This document shows positions 17,509 to 26,215 of a stretch of DNA of 64,000 bases, piece by piece. The notes below the pieces were generated by a model. That model ran no database searches and had not been told where the DNA came from. It worked only from the letters and a program-made list of their open reading frames with translations. Each line of letters starts with the position of its first letter. The stretch's first letter is position 1. Location of the stretch: NCBI RefSeq assembly GCF_002018365.1, contig NZ_MVKX01000002.1:124001-188000 (forward strand), written 5' to 3'. Origin of the DNA: Acinetobacter amyesii (lineage in GTDB: Bacteria > Pseudomonadota > Gammaproteobacteria > Pseudomonadales > Moraxellaceae). The translations under genes were made by a program, and so were the position numbers.

Positions 17509-17600
17509 ACTCCCCCCAAGGCGCGCCAAACTTTACCCTATTAAAAATAATATCCAATTAAATTACAAAACAAACACAAATCAGGATAAAAGGCATAAAA

Positions 17601-17632
17601 AAACAGATAATTGCCAAAAAGCAATTATCTGT
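17601..17632 (-). terminator. Terminator of ispH
   Basis: A 12-bp stem ACAGATAATTGC / GCAATTATCTGT (17603-17632) is followed on the minus strand by a run of T. It separates ispH from the pilus operon. Confidence 0.88.
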
Positions 17633-17672
17633 CAATTCTTAAAAAAATTCAGAATGTTAAGTCATTAACACT

Positions 17673-18623
17673 TTATGCCTGAGTTACAGGAATACGTAAC
17701 TCTTTTGGCAAACTAAATGTAATATTTTCTTCGCGACCATCAAGCTCTTGCGGCGCTTTTGCCCCCCAATCTTGTAGGCGCTGAATTACCTGTTTAATTA
17801 ATATTTCAGGTGCAGATGCTCCAGCAGTTACACCAATTTTAGTCTGTTCATTAAACCATTCTTGCTGTAATTGATCGGCATTGTCCACCAAATAGGCATG
17901 CTTACCCATCCGCTCAGCCAGTTCACGTAATCGATTCGAGTTCGAAGAGTTCGGTGAACCCACAACCAATACAACATCACATTGCTCAGCCAGATCACGT
18001 ACAGCATCTTGGCGGTTTTGAGTGGCATAACAAATATCATCTTTGCGCGGCCCCTGAATTTCAGGAAACTTCTGACGTAGGGCATCAATGACTTTTGCTG
18101 TATCGTCTATCGACAGCGTTGTCTGAGTTACAAACGCTACTTTTTCAGGATGCACTACTTTTAGATCAGCAACATCTTGTTCATCTTCAACCAAATAAAT
18201 CGAACCACCATTTTTAGTGTCATATTGGCCCATCGTCCCTTCAACTTCTGGGTGACCTTCATGACCAATCAAAATCGCTTCCACACCTTCTCGAGCGTAC
18301 TTGGTCACTTCTATATGTACCTTGGTCACCAAAGGGCACGTCGCATCAAAAACTTTTAGCCCACGGCGTTCAGCTTCTTGTTGTACCGCTTTAGATACAC
18401 CATGCGCACTGAAGATCACGATATTGTCATCAGGCACTTCATCCAGCTCATCCACAAATATCGCACCGCGTTGACGCAAGTCGTCTACCACAAATTTATT
18501 ATGCACTACCTCATGACGCACATATATTGGGGGGTTAAAGCATTCCAGTGCACGGTTCACAATCGCGATGGCGCGATCAACACCTGCACAGAAACCGCGT
18601 GGATTAGCTAAAACAATTTCCAT
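17673..18623 (-). CDS. ispH: 4-hydroxy-3-methylbut-2-enyl diphosphate reductase
   Basis: IspH performs the last step of the MEP pathway, reducing HMBPP to IPP and DMAPP with a 4Fe-4S cluster. The 316-residue protein begins [19 protein letters not shown], in which the Cys is the first cluster ligand. The other two are in [12 protein letters not shown] and the CYATQNRQ region. The [12 protein letters not shown] motif is also present. The ATG at 18623 follows GAGG by 6 bases; an in-frame GTG at 18641 is less likely. It is divergent from gmk. Confidence 0.96.
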   Translation of the reverse strand: MEIVLANPRGFCAGVDRAIAIVNRALECFNPPIYVRHEVVHNKFVVDDLRQRGAIFVDELDEVPDDNIVIFSAHGVSKAVQQEAERRGLKVFDATCPLVTKVHIEVTKYAREGVEAILIGHEGHPEVEGTMGQYDTKNGGSIYLVEDEQDVADLKVVHPEKVAFVTQTTLSIDDTAKVIDALRQKFPEIQGPRKDDICYATQNRQDAVRDLAEQCDVVLVVGSPNSSNSNRLRELAERMGKHAYLVDNADQLQQEWFNEQTKIGVTAGASAPEILIKQVIQRLQDWGAKAPQELDGREENITFSLPKELRIPVTQA

Positions 18624-18756
18624 AGAATCCTCAATGCCCACTCAATTTTACGGGTATCACTTGAAATAAATGTAAACAATAGACGTCTGACTATTTTGTT
18701 TGGCGCGCGTCTACTCTAAAATAGAGAAGATATTTTATCATATCAGGAAAAATATC

Positions 18757-19380
18757 ATGTCGGGTCTCTTGTTTGTCGTTTCTGCTGCTTCGGGAACGGG
18801 CAAAACATCCCTCGTTAAAGCCCTGCTTGAACGTGTAAACAATTTACATGTCTCTGTTTCTCATACCACTCGTGGTCAGCGTCCTGGCGAATTAGACGGC
18901 GTACATTACCATTTTGCTAAAAAAGAAGATTTTCTATCTTTGGTGAATGAAGGCGGCTTCATTGAATATGCAGAAGTATTTGGTAATTATTACGGTACTG
19001 CACAGCGCACAGTAAAAGAACAATTGGCCAAAGGTCATGATGTTTTACTTGAAATTGACTGGCAAGGTGCTGAACAGGTTCGTAAACTTTTTCCTGAATC
19101 CAGACAAATTTTTATTCTTCCTCCGAGTCAGTTCGATTTACGTCAACGTTTATCCAATCGTGGTACAGACTCTGTTGAAGTGATTGAACATCGCCTCAGC
19201 TGTGCCGTAGAAGATATGCAGCAATATGTTAATTTTGATTATGTCATTATTAATGATGACTTTAATAAAGCACTGCATGACTTAGAGTCTGTGATTATTG
19301 CCAATCGTCTTGTTTTAAAACAACAAGCCATGCGCCATGAAAAACTGATTGAGAAATTAATCACTCCTACGGAACAGTGA
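18757..19380 (+). CDS. gmk: Guanylate kinase
   Basis: Gmk converts GMP (and dGMP) to GDP using ATP. The 207-residue protein has the P-loop SAASGTGKTSL (residues 10-20), the GMP-binding VSHTTRGQRPGELDGVHYHF segment and the EVFGNYYGT motif. The ATG at 18757 was chosen because AGGA lies about 8 bases upstream and the P-loop is then at the normal position; an upstream in-frame ATG at 18700 would add 19 atypical residues. It precedes rpoZ and spoT, as in other gammaproteobacteria. Confidence 0.96.
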   Translation: MSGLLFVVSAASGTGKTSLVKALLERVNNLHVSVSHTTRGQRPGELDGVHYHFAKKEDFLSLVNEGGFIEYAEVFGNYYGTAQRTVKEQLAKGHDVLLEIDWQGAEQVRKLFPESRQIFILPPSQFDLRQRLSNRGTDSVEVIEHRLSCAVEDMQQYVNFDYVIINDDFNKALHDLESVIIANRLVLKQQAMRHEKLIEKLITPTEQ

Positions 19381-19387
19381 TTAAAAC

Positions 19388-19416
19388 TTGAGTCTATAGA
19401 CAAAGCACCTTATACT
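19388..19416 (+). promoter_or_regulatory. rpoZ: Predicted sigma-70 promoter of rpoZ
   Basis: TTGAGT (19388-19393), a 17-base spacer and TATACT (19411-19416) lie between gmk and rpoZ, allowing rpoZ to be expressed independently of gmk. Confidence 0.6.
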
Positions 19417-19456
19417 GCACAGTCTGTTAAAAATTTATATTCAAACGAGAATTCTT

Positions 19457-19738
19457 ATGGCACGCGTAACCGTTGAAGATTGTTTAGACCATGTAGACAA
19501 CCGCTTTGAGCTTGTACTAGTGGCAAGCAAACGCGCGCGTCAATTGGCACGTCAAGGTATCGAACCTACTGTTGAGTGGGACAATGACAAACCAACCGTT
19601 GTTGCTCTTCGTGAAATCGCAGCGGGTCACGTTTCTAAAGACATTTTGAAACAACGTGAACAAGACTACCAAACGTCAAGTTTAGACCTTGCACTTTCAG
19701 CAAATAACCTAAACTTAGACGGTTTTTCTTTCCAATAA
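19457..19738 (+). CDS. rpoZ: RNA polymerase omega subunit
   Basis: Omega binds beta-prime, aids RNA polymerase assembly and in proteobacteria contributes to a ppGpp site. The 93-residue protein begins [29 protein letters not shown], nearly the family consensus, followed by EIAAGHVS. It lies between gmk and spoT and has its own predicted promoter and a strong terminator. Confidence 0.97.
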   Translation: MARVTVEDCLDHVDNRFELVLVASKRARQLARQGIEPTVEWDNDKPTVVALREIAAGHVSKDILKQREQDYQTSSLDLALSANNLNLDGFSFQ

Positions 19739-19753
19739 GATAAACCTGACCTT

Positions 19754-19783
19754 AAAAGCCTAGTTTTTAACTAGGCTTTTTTT
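19754..19783 (+). terminator. Terminator after rpoZ
   Basis: A 12-bp stem AAAAGCCTAGTT / AACTAGGCTTTT with a 3-base loop is followed by T. It uncouples spoT from rpoZ. Confidence 0.9.
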
Positions 19784-19956
19784 ATGGATTCTCTTTAATA
19801 TTTTACTCAGAACAGTTATAACATAAGCTTAAGAAGTGCAAAGCAAGCGAAAAAGATTTTCATTTTTTTAAACTAAAAAATTGACAAGTCATGCAATATG
19901 CATTTCATTAAAGTATTAACCGTTTCATTTGTAAATCAGTAGTAAAAGGGTGTTCT

Positions 19957-22062
19957 ATGCCAGGCCCAATGGTCAGCCAAGCCAAGCAACAGTTAAATGT
20001 GATAATCGACGCTTACCTTTCAGTAAGTGATGTCGAACGCGTGCTTGAAGCTTGCGACTATGCGGATATTGCCCATGATGGTATTACACGTAAAAGTGGC
20101 GAACCCTACATCCTTCACCCGATTGCGGTGAGCTGTATTTTGGCGCATATGCGTCTTGATGCGGAAACTTTAATGGCCGCTTTACTGCATGATGTCATCG
20201 AAGATACTGAATTTACCAAACAAGATATTACTGAAAAATTCGGTCTAACTGTTGCTGAACTCGTCGATGGCGTCACCAAACTCAGCCATTCTAGTGATAA
20301 AGAATACAATAAAGCTGCATCCTTCCGTAAAATTCTGCAAGCCACCCTACAAGACCCACGTGTCATTATTATTAAATTGGCAGATCGTTATCACAATATG
20401 ACCACACTGGGTGCTTTACGCCCCGATAAGCGTGCTCGTATTGCCCAAGAAACCTTTGAAATTTTTGTGCCTATGGCACGTCTTGTCGGTATGAATGAAA
20501 TGGCCGACAACCTTGAACATTTGTGTTATCAAAATCTAGATTTAGATATGTATAACAATGTGCAAGAAGCTCTATTACAAACCAAACCGAAACGCTGCGA
20601 ATACCAAACCAAGTGGGAAAACAACCTCACCACCCTGCTTGAACAGCACCATATTTCAGGTCGAATTAAAAAGAAAAACAATAATATTGAATTACTTCGC
20701 CACTTTGTAAAAAACGATATCGATTTGCAAGAGCTCACCCATAGTCACGCCTTTGAAATTATTTTACAAAGCATTGCAGACTGCGACCGACTTGCAGACA
20801 TTCTTAAAGAAAGCTTTAAAGTCCTTAATTACGCCGATCATATCCGTCGCCCACTCCCTGGTGGCAACCAGTCACTGATGATGCGCTTAAAAGGTGAAAA
20901 GACCATTTTATCACTGACCATCCAAACAGAGTTGATGCGTAAAGCAGCGCGCTTTGGTGTGGTCCTCGGTGAAAATGCGCCGCAAGCTTGTCGTTCAGCG
21001 ATCCAAGCCTCCATGCAAAATTTAAACGTGTTAGTCGATGGCGCATGTGCCAAGACCACATTTAGTGAATTACTGGATTATCTACATCAAGAAAAAATTT
21101 GGGTATATACCCCACACGGTCATTTGCATGAACTCCCTCAGGGTGCCACAGCGGTTGATTTTGCTTATTCAGCAAGCTTATTTTTGGGTAACCATGCCGT
21201 TGGTGCGAAAATTAATGGTGAAACTAAACCCCTTTCAACACCATTATTGAGTGGTCAAGTGGTTGAAATTATCACCGATGTTCTTGCAACACCAAACCCT
21301 GACTGGCTGAGCTTTATTAACACCCAAAAAGCCCGTCGTGCATTACAAAATATCCTTCGTGACCAAGACCAAGACGAACAACGTTTAGTTGGTCAGCAAG
21401 CTTTAAATCGCGCATTAAAACTCTTTAACCGTTCTGTGAGTGATTTGACATTAGCCGATTGGGAAAATGTGCTGAATTGGCGTCATTTAAATGACAAAGA
21501 ACAATTGTTTGAACAGATCGCCGTGGGTGACTTATTACCTCAATTGGTTGCCAATCACTTATATGCTCAAGACACCATTCAGACTTCAAATTCTGCACGC
21601 TTGATCTTGGGCACTGATGGTGTCGACGTTAAATATGCGCACTGCTGTAACCCTGTTTTAGGTGATCCAATTCAAGGTCATTTATCACGTCGTGGTTTGA
21701 TTGTGCACCGTTCACGTTGTCACAACTTATTGCATGAACAGCATTTACATCCTGAAAATATCATGCCGTTACACTGGACCACAGAAGACAGTGAAGACAT
21801 TAGTTTTACAGCCTATTTATGCTTAAACATGCTGTTAAACGATGAGCAAATTTCAGAACTGATCTATTTATGCCGTAAAGAAAAAGTCGGTGTAGAAACT
21901 GTCCGCTCACATGAAGAAAAAACCTATGTGAATATTGTTGTACACAATCGTAAACAAATTGCCGAAATTATCCGTAATTTAAGAATGCATTTTGGCTTCC
22001 CACGCATCAGTCGTTTGGCACAACCTGTTGCTATCAACGAAACTGCGAAAGTTGCCAGCTAA
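19957..22062 (+). CDS. spoT: SpoT-type (p)ppGpp hydrolase with degenerate synthetase domain
   Basis: A 701-residue RelA/SpoT homologue. The N-terminal HD hydrolase domain is intact (EPYILHPIAV, AALLHDVIEDT and KLADRYHNMTTLGAL, about residues 20-155). The synthetase-equivalent region (about 220-340) keeps the fold but lacks key residues. The usual D-x-x-A-x-R-I region reads LTHSHAFEIIL, and the conserved NGYQSLHT segment reads GGNQSLMMRL. TGS (about 385-450), helical and C-terminal ACT domains (about 620-695) follow, with HCCNP in the CC region. It should degrade but not make (p)ppGpp, as reported for A. baumannii SpoT. It has a separate leader after the rpoZ terminator. Confidence 0.93.
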   Translation: MPGPMVSQAKQQLNVIIDAYLSVSDVERVLEACDYADIAHDGITRKSGEPYILHPIAVSCILAHMRLDAETLMAALLHDVIEDTEFTKQDITEKFGLTVAELVDGVTKLSHSSDKEYNKAASFRKILQATLQDPRVIIIKLADRYHNMTTLGALRPDKRARIAQETFEIFVPMARLVGMNEMADNLEHLCYQNLDLDMYNNVQEALLQTKPKRCEYQTKWENNLTTLLEQHHISGRIKKKNNNIELLRHFVKNDIDLQELTHSHAFEIILQSIADCDRLADILKESFKVLNYADHIRRPLPGGNQSLMMRLKGEKTILSLTIQTELMRKAARFGVVLGENAPQACRSAIQASMQNLNVLVDGACAKTTFSELLDYLHQEKIWVYTPHGHLHELPQGATAVDFAYSASLFLGNHAVGAKINGETKPLSTPLLSGQVVEIITDVLATPNPDWLSFINTQKARRALQNILRDQDQDEQRLVGQQALNRALKLFNRSVSDLTLADWENVLNWRHLNDKEQLFEQIAVGDLLPQLVANHLYAQDTIQTSNSARLILGTDGVDVKYAHCCNPVLGDPIQGHLSRRGLIVHRSRCHNLLHEQHLHPENIMPLHWTTEDSEDISFTAYLCLNMLLNDEQISELIYLCRKEKVGVETVRSHEEKTYVNIVVHNRKQIAEIIRNLRMHFGFPRISRLAQPVAINETAKVAS

Positions 22063-22116
22063 CCTGACACCGCTTATTTATATATGTTGTGTCTGTGATG
22101 ATAATAGGAGAAATAG

Positions 22117-22500
22117 ATGTCCCGCCAGGTAATCCATACTGAAAATGCACCCGCTGCAATTGGTACTTACTCACAAGCCATTTTAGTGGGCGACACTTTG
22201 TATTTATCAGGTCAAATTGGCTTAGATCCATATAGCATGGAGCTGGTAGAAGGCATTGAAGCTCAAATTCGCCGTGTATTCGACAACTTAAAAGCGGTAT
22301 GTGAAGCTGCAGGTGGTACGCTAGCTGATATCGCTAAGCTGAATATTTTCCTCACTGACCTTTCTAACTTCCAATTGGTCAACCAAATTATGGGTGAATA
22401 CTTTGCTCAACCCTACCCTGCACGCGCAGCACTCGGTGTAGCTAGCCTACCAAAAGGTGCTTTAGTAGAAATGGATGGCGTGGTGATTATTAATCAATAA
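22117..22500 (+). CDS. ridA: RidA family reactive imine/enamine deaminase
   Basis: RidA hydrolyses 2-aminoacrylate and related imines released by PLP enzymes, protecting them from damage. The 127-residue protein carries [14 protein letters not shown], the family signature around [10 protein letters not shown], and the C-terminal motif [23 protein letters not shown] with the catalytic Arg (PAR) and Glu. AGGAG precedes the ATG. It follows spoT by 54 bases, an arrangement common in gammaproteobacteria. Confidence 0.95.
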   Translation: MSRQVIHTENAPAAIGTYSQAILVGDTLYLSGQIGLDPYSMELVEGIEAQIRRVFDNLKAVCEAAGGTLADIAKLNIFLTDLSNFQLVNQIMGEYFAQPYPARAALGVASLPKGALVEMDGVVIINQ

Positions 22501-22563
22501 GTTAGTAAACATCGCTTAAGCCCTTCACGAAATATCTCATACTAAAAGAACAGAAGCCTCATC

Positions 22564-22592
22564 CGGAAATCTGAGCATTACTCAGATTTCCG
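22564..22592 (+). terminator. Hairpin downstream of ridA
   Basis: Perfect 12-bp arms (CGGAAATCTGAG / CTCAGATTTCCG) with a 5-base loop lie 63 bases after ridA. The T-run comes only about 14 bases later, so terminator function is likely but not certain. Confidence 0.55.
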
Positions 22593-22654
22593 CTTAAATG
22601 ACATTTTTTATTCAAAAACTCAATCACCTTAAAAGCATTTTCAAATGATTTTTA

Positions 22655-22684
22655 TTGACAAACGATAATAATTATCAATAATAT
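22655..22684 (+). promoter_or_regulatory. bfd: bfd promoter with embedded Fur box
   Basis: TTGACA (22655-22660) and TAATAT (22679-22684), 18 bases apart, flank a perfect GATAAT-A-ATTATC palindrome at 22664-22676 that matches the Fur consensus half-sites. Binding of Fe-Fur would block RNA polymerase, giving expression under iron limitation, as is known for bfd genes. Confidence 0.8.
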
Positions 22685-22717
22685 TACTTATCCCATTTAT
22701 TCACTTGGTTTGATTTC

Positions 22718-22912
22718 ATGTACGTTTGTTTGTGCCGTGGTATTACTGATCAAGACATTAAAGATGCAATTGCCAATGGTGCAGAAAGCTATCGTGAAAT
22801 TCGCGATATGCTCGATTTAGGCACCTGTTGTGGTCGCTGCGCTCCTGAAGCACGTATGATCATCAGTGATGAAGTTGCACAAATTGCAGCCCGTATCGCA
22901 ATTGCTGCATAA
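22718..22912 (+). CDS. bfd: Bacterioferritin-associated ferredoxin
   Basis: Bfd is a small [2Fe-2S] protein that reduces the ferric core of bacterioferritin to release iron. The 64-residue protein has the four cluster cysteines in the Bfd arrangement: CLC near the N-terminus and CCGRC at 38-42, with the surrounding MYVCLCRGITDQDI typical of the family. The upstream Fur box and the downstream bfr gene fit an iron-mobilisation role. Confidence 0.94.
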   Translation: MYVCLCRGITDQDIKDAIANGAESYREIRDMLDLGTCCGRCAPEARMIISDEVAQIAARIAIAA

Positions 22913-22954
22913 ACCAAGTTTTTAAATTTTATCAACAATCATAATTATAAAACC

Positions 22955-22971
22955 AATGGTCTCAGACCATT
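22955..22971. repeat. Short perfect palindrome after bfd
   Basis: AATGGTCT-C-AGACCATT has 8-base arms around one base and sits just before the bfd terminator. It could reinforce termination or bind a protein. Confidence 0.35.
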
Positions 22972-22979
22972 CCTCCTCC

Positions 22980-23006
22980 CCCGCTTCTGACTCTAAGCGG
23001 GTTTTT
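22980..23006 (+). terminator. Terminator after bfd
   Basis: A 7-bp stem CCCGCTT / AAGCGGG with an 8-base loop is followed by TTTTT. It separates bfd from bfr. Confidence 0.85.
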
Positions 23007-23169
23007 ATTTATTAAAGCCCTGAAAATTAGCACTTTGTTTTGATTGTGATTTTCATTTGCTGTTCTATAAAACACTCGCTAAATTGCACTTTGTTGTTTA
23101 AGATATTTCTATTCTAATATCGAATTTATATTGCTTAGTTCGAGCTTTATTGCAGTTAAGGAGTCAGAC

Positions 23170-23634
23170 ATGAAAGGCAATCGTGATGTAATTAATCAGT
23201 TAAATCAGGTGCTTTATCATCATTTAACTGCAATTAACCAATATTTTCTTCATTCACGCATGTTTAACGATTGGGGCATTGAGCAACTCGGTTCTGCAGA
23301 ATATAAAGAATCAATTCGTCAAATGAAGCATGCTGATAAAATTATTGAGCGTATTCTTTTTTTAGAAGGTCTTCCTAATTTGCAACACCTTGGTAAGCTC
23401 TATATCGGTCAGCATACCGTTGAAGTTTTAAATTGTGATGTACGTAAAGTCAAAGAGAACATTGAAGCCATTCAAACTGCAGTTAAACTAGCAGAAGAGC
23501 AGTTAGATTATGTCACTCGAGATCTGGTTCAAGAAATCTTAGAAAAAGAAGAAGAATGGTTGGATTGGACGACGACTCAGCTTGATTTGGTTGAATCTTT
23601 GGGTATAGAGAATTACATTCAAAGTCAAATTTAA
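23170..23634 (+). CDS. bfr: Bacterioferritin
   Basis: Bfr forms a 24-subunit haem-containing iron store with a ferroxidase centre in each subunit. The 154-residue protein shows MKGNRDVINQLNQVL, ferroxidase ligands in NQYFLHSRMF...E, IRQMKHADKIIERILFLEG (including Glu and His), and EEEWLDW near residue 130. The conserved Met for haem is in MKHADKI. The ATG at 23170 is preceded by AAGGAG. Upstream in-frame codons to 23131 add residues not seen in the family. It has its own leader with no obvious Fur site. Confidence 0.95.
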   Translation: MKGNRDVINQLNQVLYHHLTAINQYFLHSRMFNDWGIEQLGSAEYKESIRQMKHADKIIERILFLEGLPNLQHLGKLYIGQHTVEVLNCDVRKVKENIEAIQTAVKLAEEQLDYVTRDLVQEILEKEEEWLDWTTTQLDLVESLGIENYIQSQI

Positions 23635-23641
23635 ACTTATT

Positions 23642-23667
23642 AAAAAACCCGCAGATGCGGGTTTTTT
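23642..23667. terminator. Bidirectional terminator, bfr / tfpZ-like gene
   Basis: An 11-bp stem (core CCCGC / GCGGG, loop AGAT) has A and T tails on either side and lies between convergent genes. Confidence 0.92.
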
Positions 23668-23678
23668 ATCTTCAAATT

Positions 23679-24452
23679 TTACTTCCAAGGACGAAGATCG
23701 ACAATTTTAATCACTTCACCCTTCTCTTTATTAATTAAAACGACCATTGGTAGACCATATGTTTCCAAAGGCACCCATGCCGTTGCCTGTGGATATGCCT
23801 TAATTTTCTGCTGCACAACAATATCAGAATTCCACTGACTAAGCTCAGACAAAGCATGAGCTTTGGTTTTCATCTGCTCTATGACTTGTTCCAATGGAAT
23901 GTAGCGTTCAGGATATTGAGCCAAAGAAATACCATTTAACATAGCACCCATTTGCTCTATTTGCTGTTCTTCAGGATTAACTGCTTGCTGTATACCTACA
24001 AACTTAGCACGGAGCCACGTCGGGGTTTGATATTGGGGTTGTATTTGCTTTTTTTCATTAGTTTTAATTTCATTACTACGAACTAGTTCAAACTTATCAC
24101 TATTAAATGCAATCCATACAGGGCGTGCTTGAGCAATAGTATATACTCCATAACATAATGCAGCGACTTGTATTAAAATCACTACTGCTAAATCGATTTT
24201 TAAAGTTTTCTTACCTTCTTTATAGACCAACAATCCCAGCAAAGGCCCCAAAATAACATCTATGACCAAAAGCATAAAAAAAATATGAGTTACACCTGCA
24301 GCTTTTGAGAGTGGTGATGGATACCAAAATACAAACACCATACTAATTACAATAATCGCTACCAAGAATGAGATACATAGATGACTTAGAAAAAACTTAG
24401 TGCGATTCTTCATTTTTAATGCATTAAATGGAAAACTATATTTTAACGCCAT
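23679..24452 (-). CDS. TfpX/TfpZ-type type IV pilin accessory protein
   Basis: A 257-residue inner-membrane protein resembling the TfpX/TfpZ accessory proteins that are encoded beside certain pilA alleles and support surface piliation. Three membrane segments lie in the first half (about residues 22-45, 52-75 and 82-105), with GVTHIFFMLLVIDVILGPLLGLLVYK between the first two. A periplasmic domain of about 145 residues follows, containing RPVWIAFNSDKFELV and ending LPMVVLINKEKGEVIKIVDLRPWK. It is in the pilA locus, but 503 AT-rich bases separate it from the next upstream gene, so it may have its own promoter. Confidence 0.82.
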   Translation of the reverse strand: MALKYSFPFNALKMKNRTKFFLSHLCISFLVAIIVISMVFVFWYPSPLSKAAGVTHIFFMLLVIDVILGPLLGLLVYKEGKKTLKIDLAVVILIQVAALCYGVYTIAQARPVWIAFNSDKFELVRSNEIKTNEKKQIQPQYQTPTWLRAKFVGIQQAVNPEEQQIEQMGAMLNGISLAQYPERYIPLEQVIEQMKTKAHALSELSQWNSDIVVQQKIKAYPQATAWVPLETYGLPMVVLINKEKGEVIKIVDLRPWK

Positions 24453-24955
24453 CTTTCAAATAAACCTAATATTTTTATGATTGATAGTTTTAACGGTTCC
24501 TTATATAGTACTAATTAAACTCTAAGAATCAATCATCATAATGCTATGAATTTTAAATTTATTAAAAATCGCTTTTCAATTTTAATATGTAAATAAGTTT
24601 GAGACACATTGAATTAAAGATTAATTTTACGATGGTTAATGTCATATCTACATTAATTATTTCTTTTTACTTCAAAACAAGACTAAATTTTGAATTTTAT
24701 GAAATTTTTATCACATAAAATTCACCAATAACTCTAATTTATGCCAACTTAAACATAAAACCAGAACCCCTATGCTAAATTAACAGTGCATTTTCTTACT
24801 ACAATACTAATAAAATAAAGTTTTAAGTTATCTTTTAAAAATAAATCTTTACTACAAAATAATACAAAAATATACTTAATACACTGCAATACCGGAAAAT
24901 ATCATCATAAAAAGATTAGTATCCAGACCTCCCACTATGCAATACAAAATAAAAT
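24453..24955. other. AT-rich gap in the pilin locus
   Basis: Half a kilobase of strongly AT-rich sequence with no gene, tRNA or good terminator visible. It contains the leader of the TfpZ-type gene. The unusual length and composition suggest remnant DNA from allele exchange at the pilin locus, but I found no recognisable gene fragment. Confidence 0.5.
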
Positions 24956-26158
24956 TTACTGATATTGCTGCTTTAATTTTTGATAAATTAACATTTTTGT
25001 TTGATCATATTGTTGTTGACCTAAAGCAGCTTGACCACTTGCCAATAATGTCACAACACCACCTTTATCATCCACAACAACCAAGGAACTTGCCCCTAGC
25101 AAAGTTCCATCACGGAAATATACTTTTAAACTATTTGAATCTTCTTGATAAGGAAACATTGCATAACCGTAACAATCCCTTAGTTTTCTGATATTACAAG
25201 CAAATTGGGGTTGACTCAAAATATTCGGTTGTGGTTTTTGGATCATTTTTTCCACTTGTAAAGCCAATGCACTTGCACTGCCAGAAAGTCCAGCCGAAGA
25301 TGCTAAAGCAGGAAAATCAAAGGCTGTATAAATATTGCCGTAACCCGTTAAAGATGTTTCAACATACAGGTATTTCGCCTCATCTACTTTACGCTGATTG
25401 TCTAAGAATTGGATTCCATTTTCTGCCAAAGCATATTTTTTTTGAATACCACTTTGGAAGCTCATTTGGGTTTGTGCTGCTACAACCTCTCCCAATAAAC
25501 AATAACCCAAATTTGAATAACTATAGGTTGTGTTGGGGTCAAATGAAAGTTGTGTTTGAACCAGTCGCTGCAAAGATGATGGGCAAAATGGTGTTTGTCC
25601 AGATCTAAACATTTCATCCCCCATTAAACCTGTACGATGAAAACCTGCACGATGTAGTAACAAATCACCTACCGTGATTTGTTCAATACGAGCATCTTCA
25701 GGTTTAGGTATGTTAGGTAATAGTTTTAATATAGGTGTGTCTAACTGGATTTTATTTTGTTTAATTAAATCTAAAACTGCATCACTGGTCCATAATTTGG
25801 ACACACTTGCATAACGAAAGCGCGTATTTGCATTTACTTTGCTAGATAAAAGCGGCAATCCCAAATATCCACTTTCGCAATGAAATAATTGACCTTGTGG
25901 AGAAAGATAAGCGATTTGGGTATTGGGCGCGCGGTGTAACAAAGTAGTCTGTTTTAAAAGTTGCGCCAACCAATTTGGACTATTATTAGTACATTGCAAC
26001 GCATGTTGTTCTATTTTTGCCTGTATGGGATACAACTGTAAACGTAGCTTATTGCGTTCAAGTGTATTCACATAATAATATGTACAAACACCTGCCAAAA
26101 AAAATAAAAAAATAACGATTATTAATTCTGATAATTTAACTTCACGGCGCATATTCAT
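24956..26158 (-). CDS. Membrane-anchored beta-lactamase-family serine hydrolase
   Basis: A 400-residue protein with an N-terminal membrane anchor (about residues 11-30) and a periplasmic domain of the class C beta-lactamase/DD-peptidase fold. The SxxK motif reads SVSK near residue 118 and the YxN motif reads YSN near 218. The third motif, around RDGTLLGASS near 352, lacks the usual KTG or HTG. Several cysteines (QHALQC, FHCESG, FACN, RDCYG) suggest disulfides. It lies 57 bases downstream of pilA, the position usually held by an oligosaccharyltransferase such as TfpO. Its substrate is unknown; peptidoglycan, an ester or the pilin itself are all conceivable. Confidence 0.8.
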   Translation of the reverse strand: MNMRREVKLSELIIVIFLFFLAGVCTYYYVNTLERNKLRLQLYPIQAKIEQHALQCTNNSPNWLAQLLKQTTLLHRAPNTQIAYLSPQGQLFHCESGYLGLPLLSSKVNANTRFRYASVSKLWTSDAVLDLIKQNKIQLDTPILKLLPNIPKPEDARIEQITVGDLLLHRAGFHRTGLMGDEMFRSGQTPFCPSSLQRLVQTQLSFDPNTTYSYSNLGYCLLGEVVAAQTQMSFQSGIQKKYALAENGIQFLDNQRKVDEAKYLYVETSLTGYGNIYTAFDFPALASSAGLSGSASALALQVEKMIQKPQPNILSQPQFACNIRKLRDCYGYAMFPYQEDSNSLKVYFRDGTLLGASSLVVVDDKGGVVTLLASGQAALGQQQYDQTKMLIYQKLKQQYQ

Positions 26159-26215
26159 CTCTTTTAAATAAAGAACCTCCCATATGGGAGGTCCTTTATT
26201 AATAAAAATAATTTA

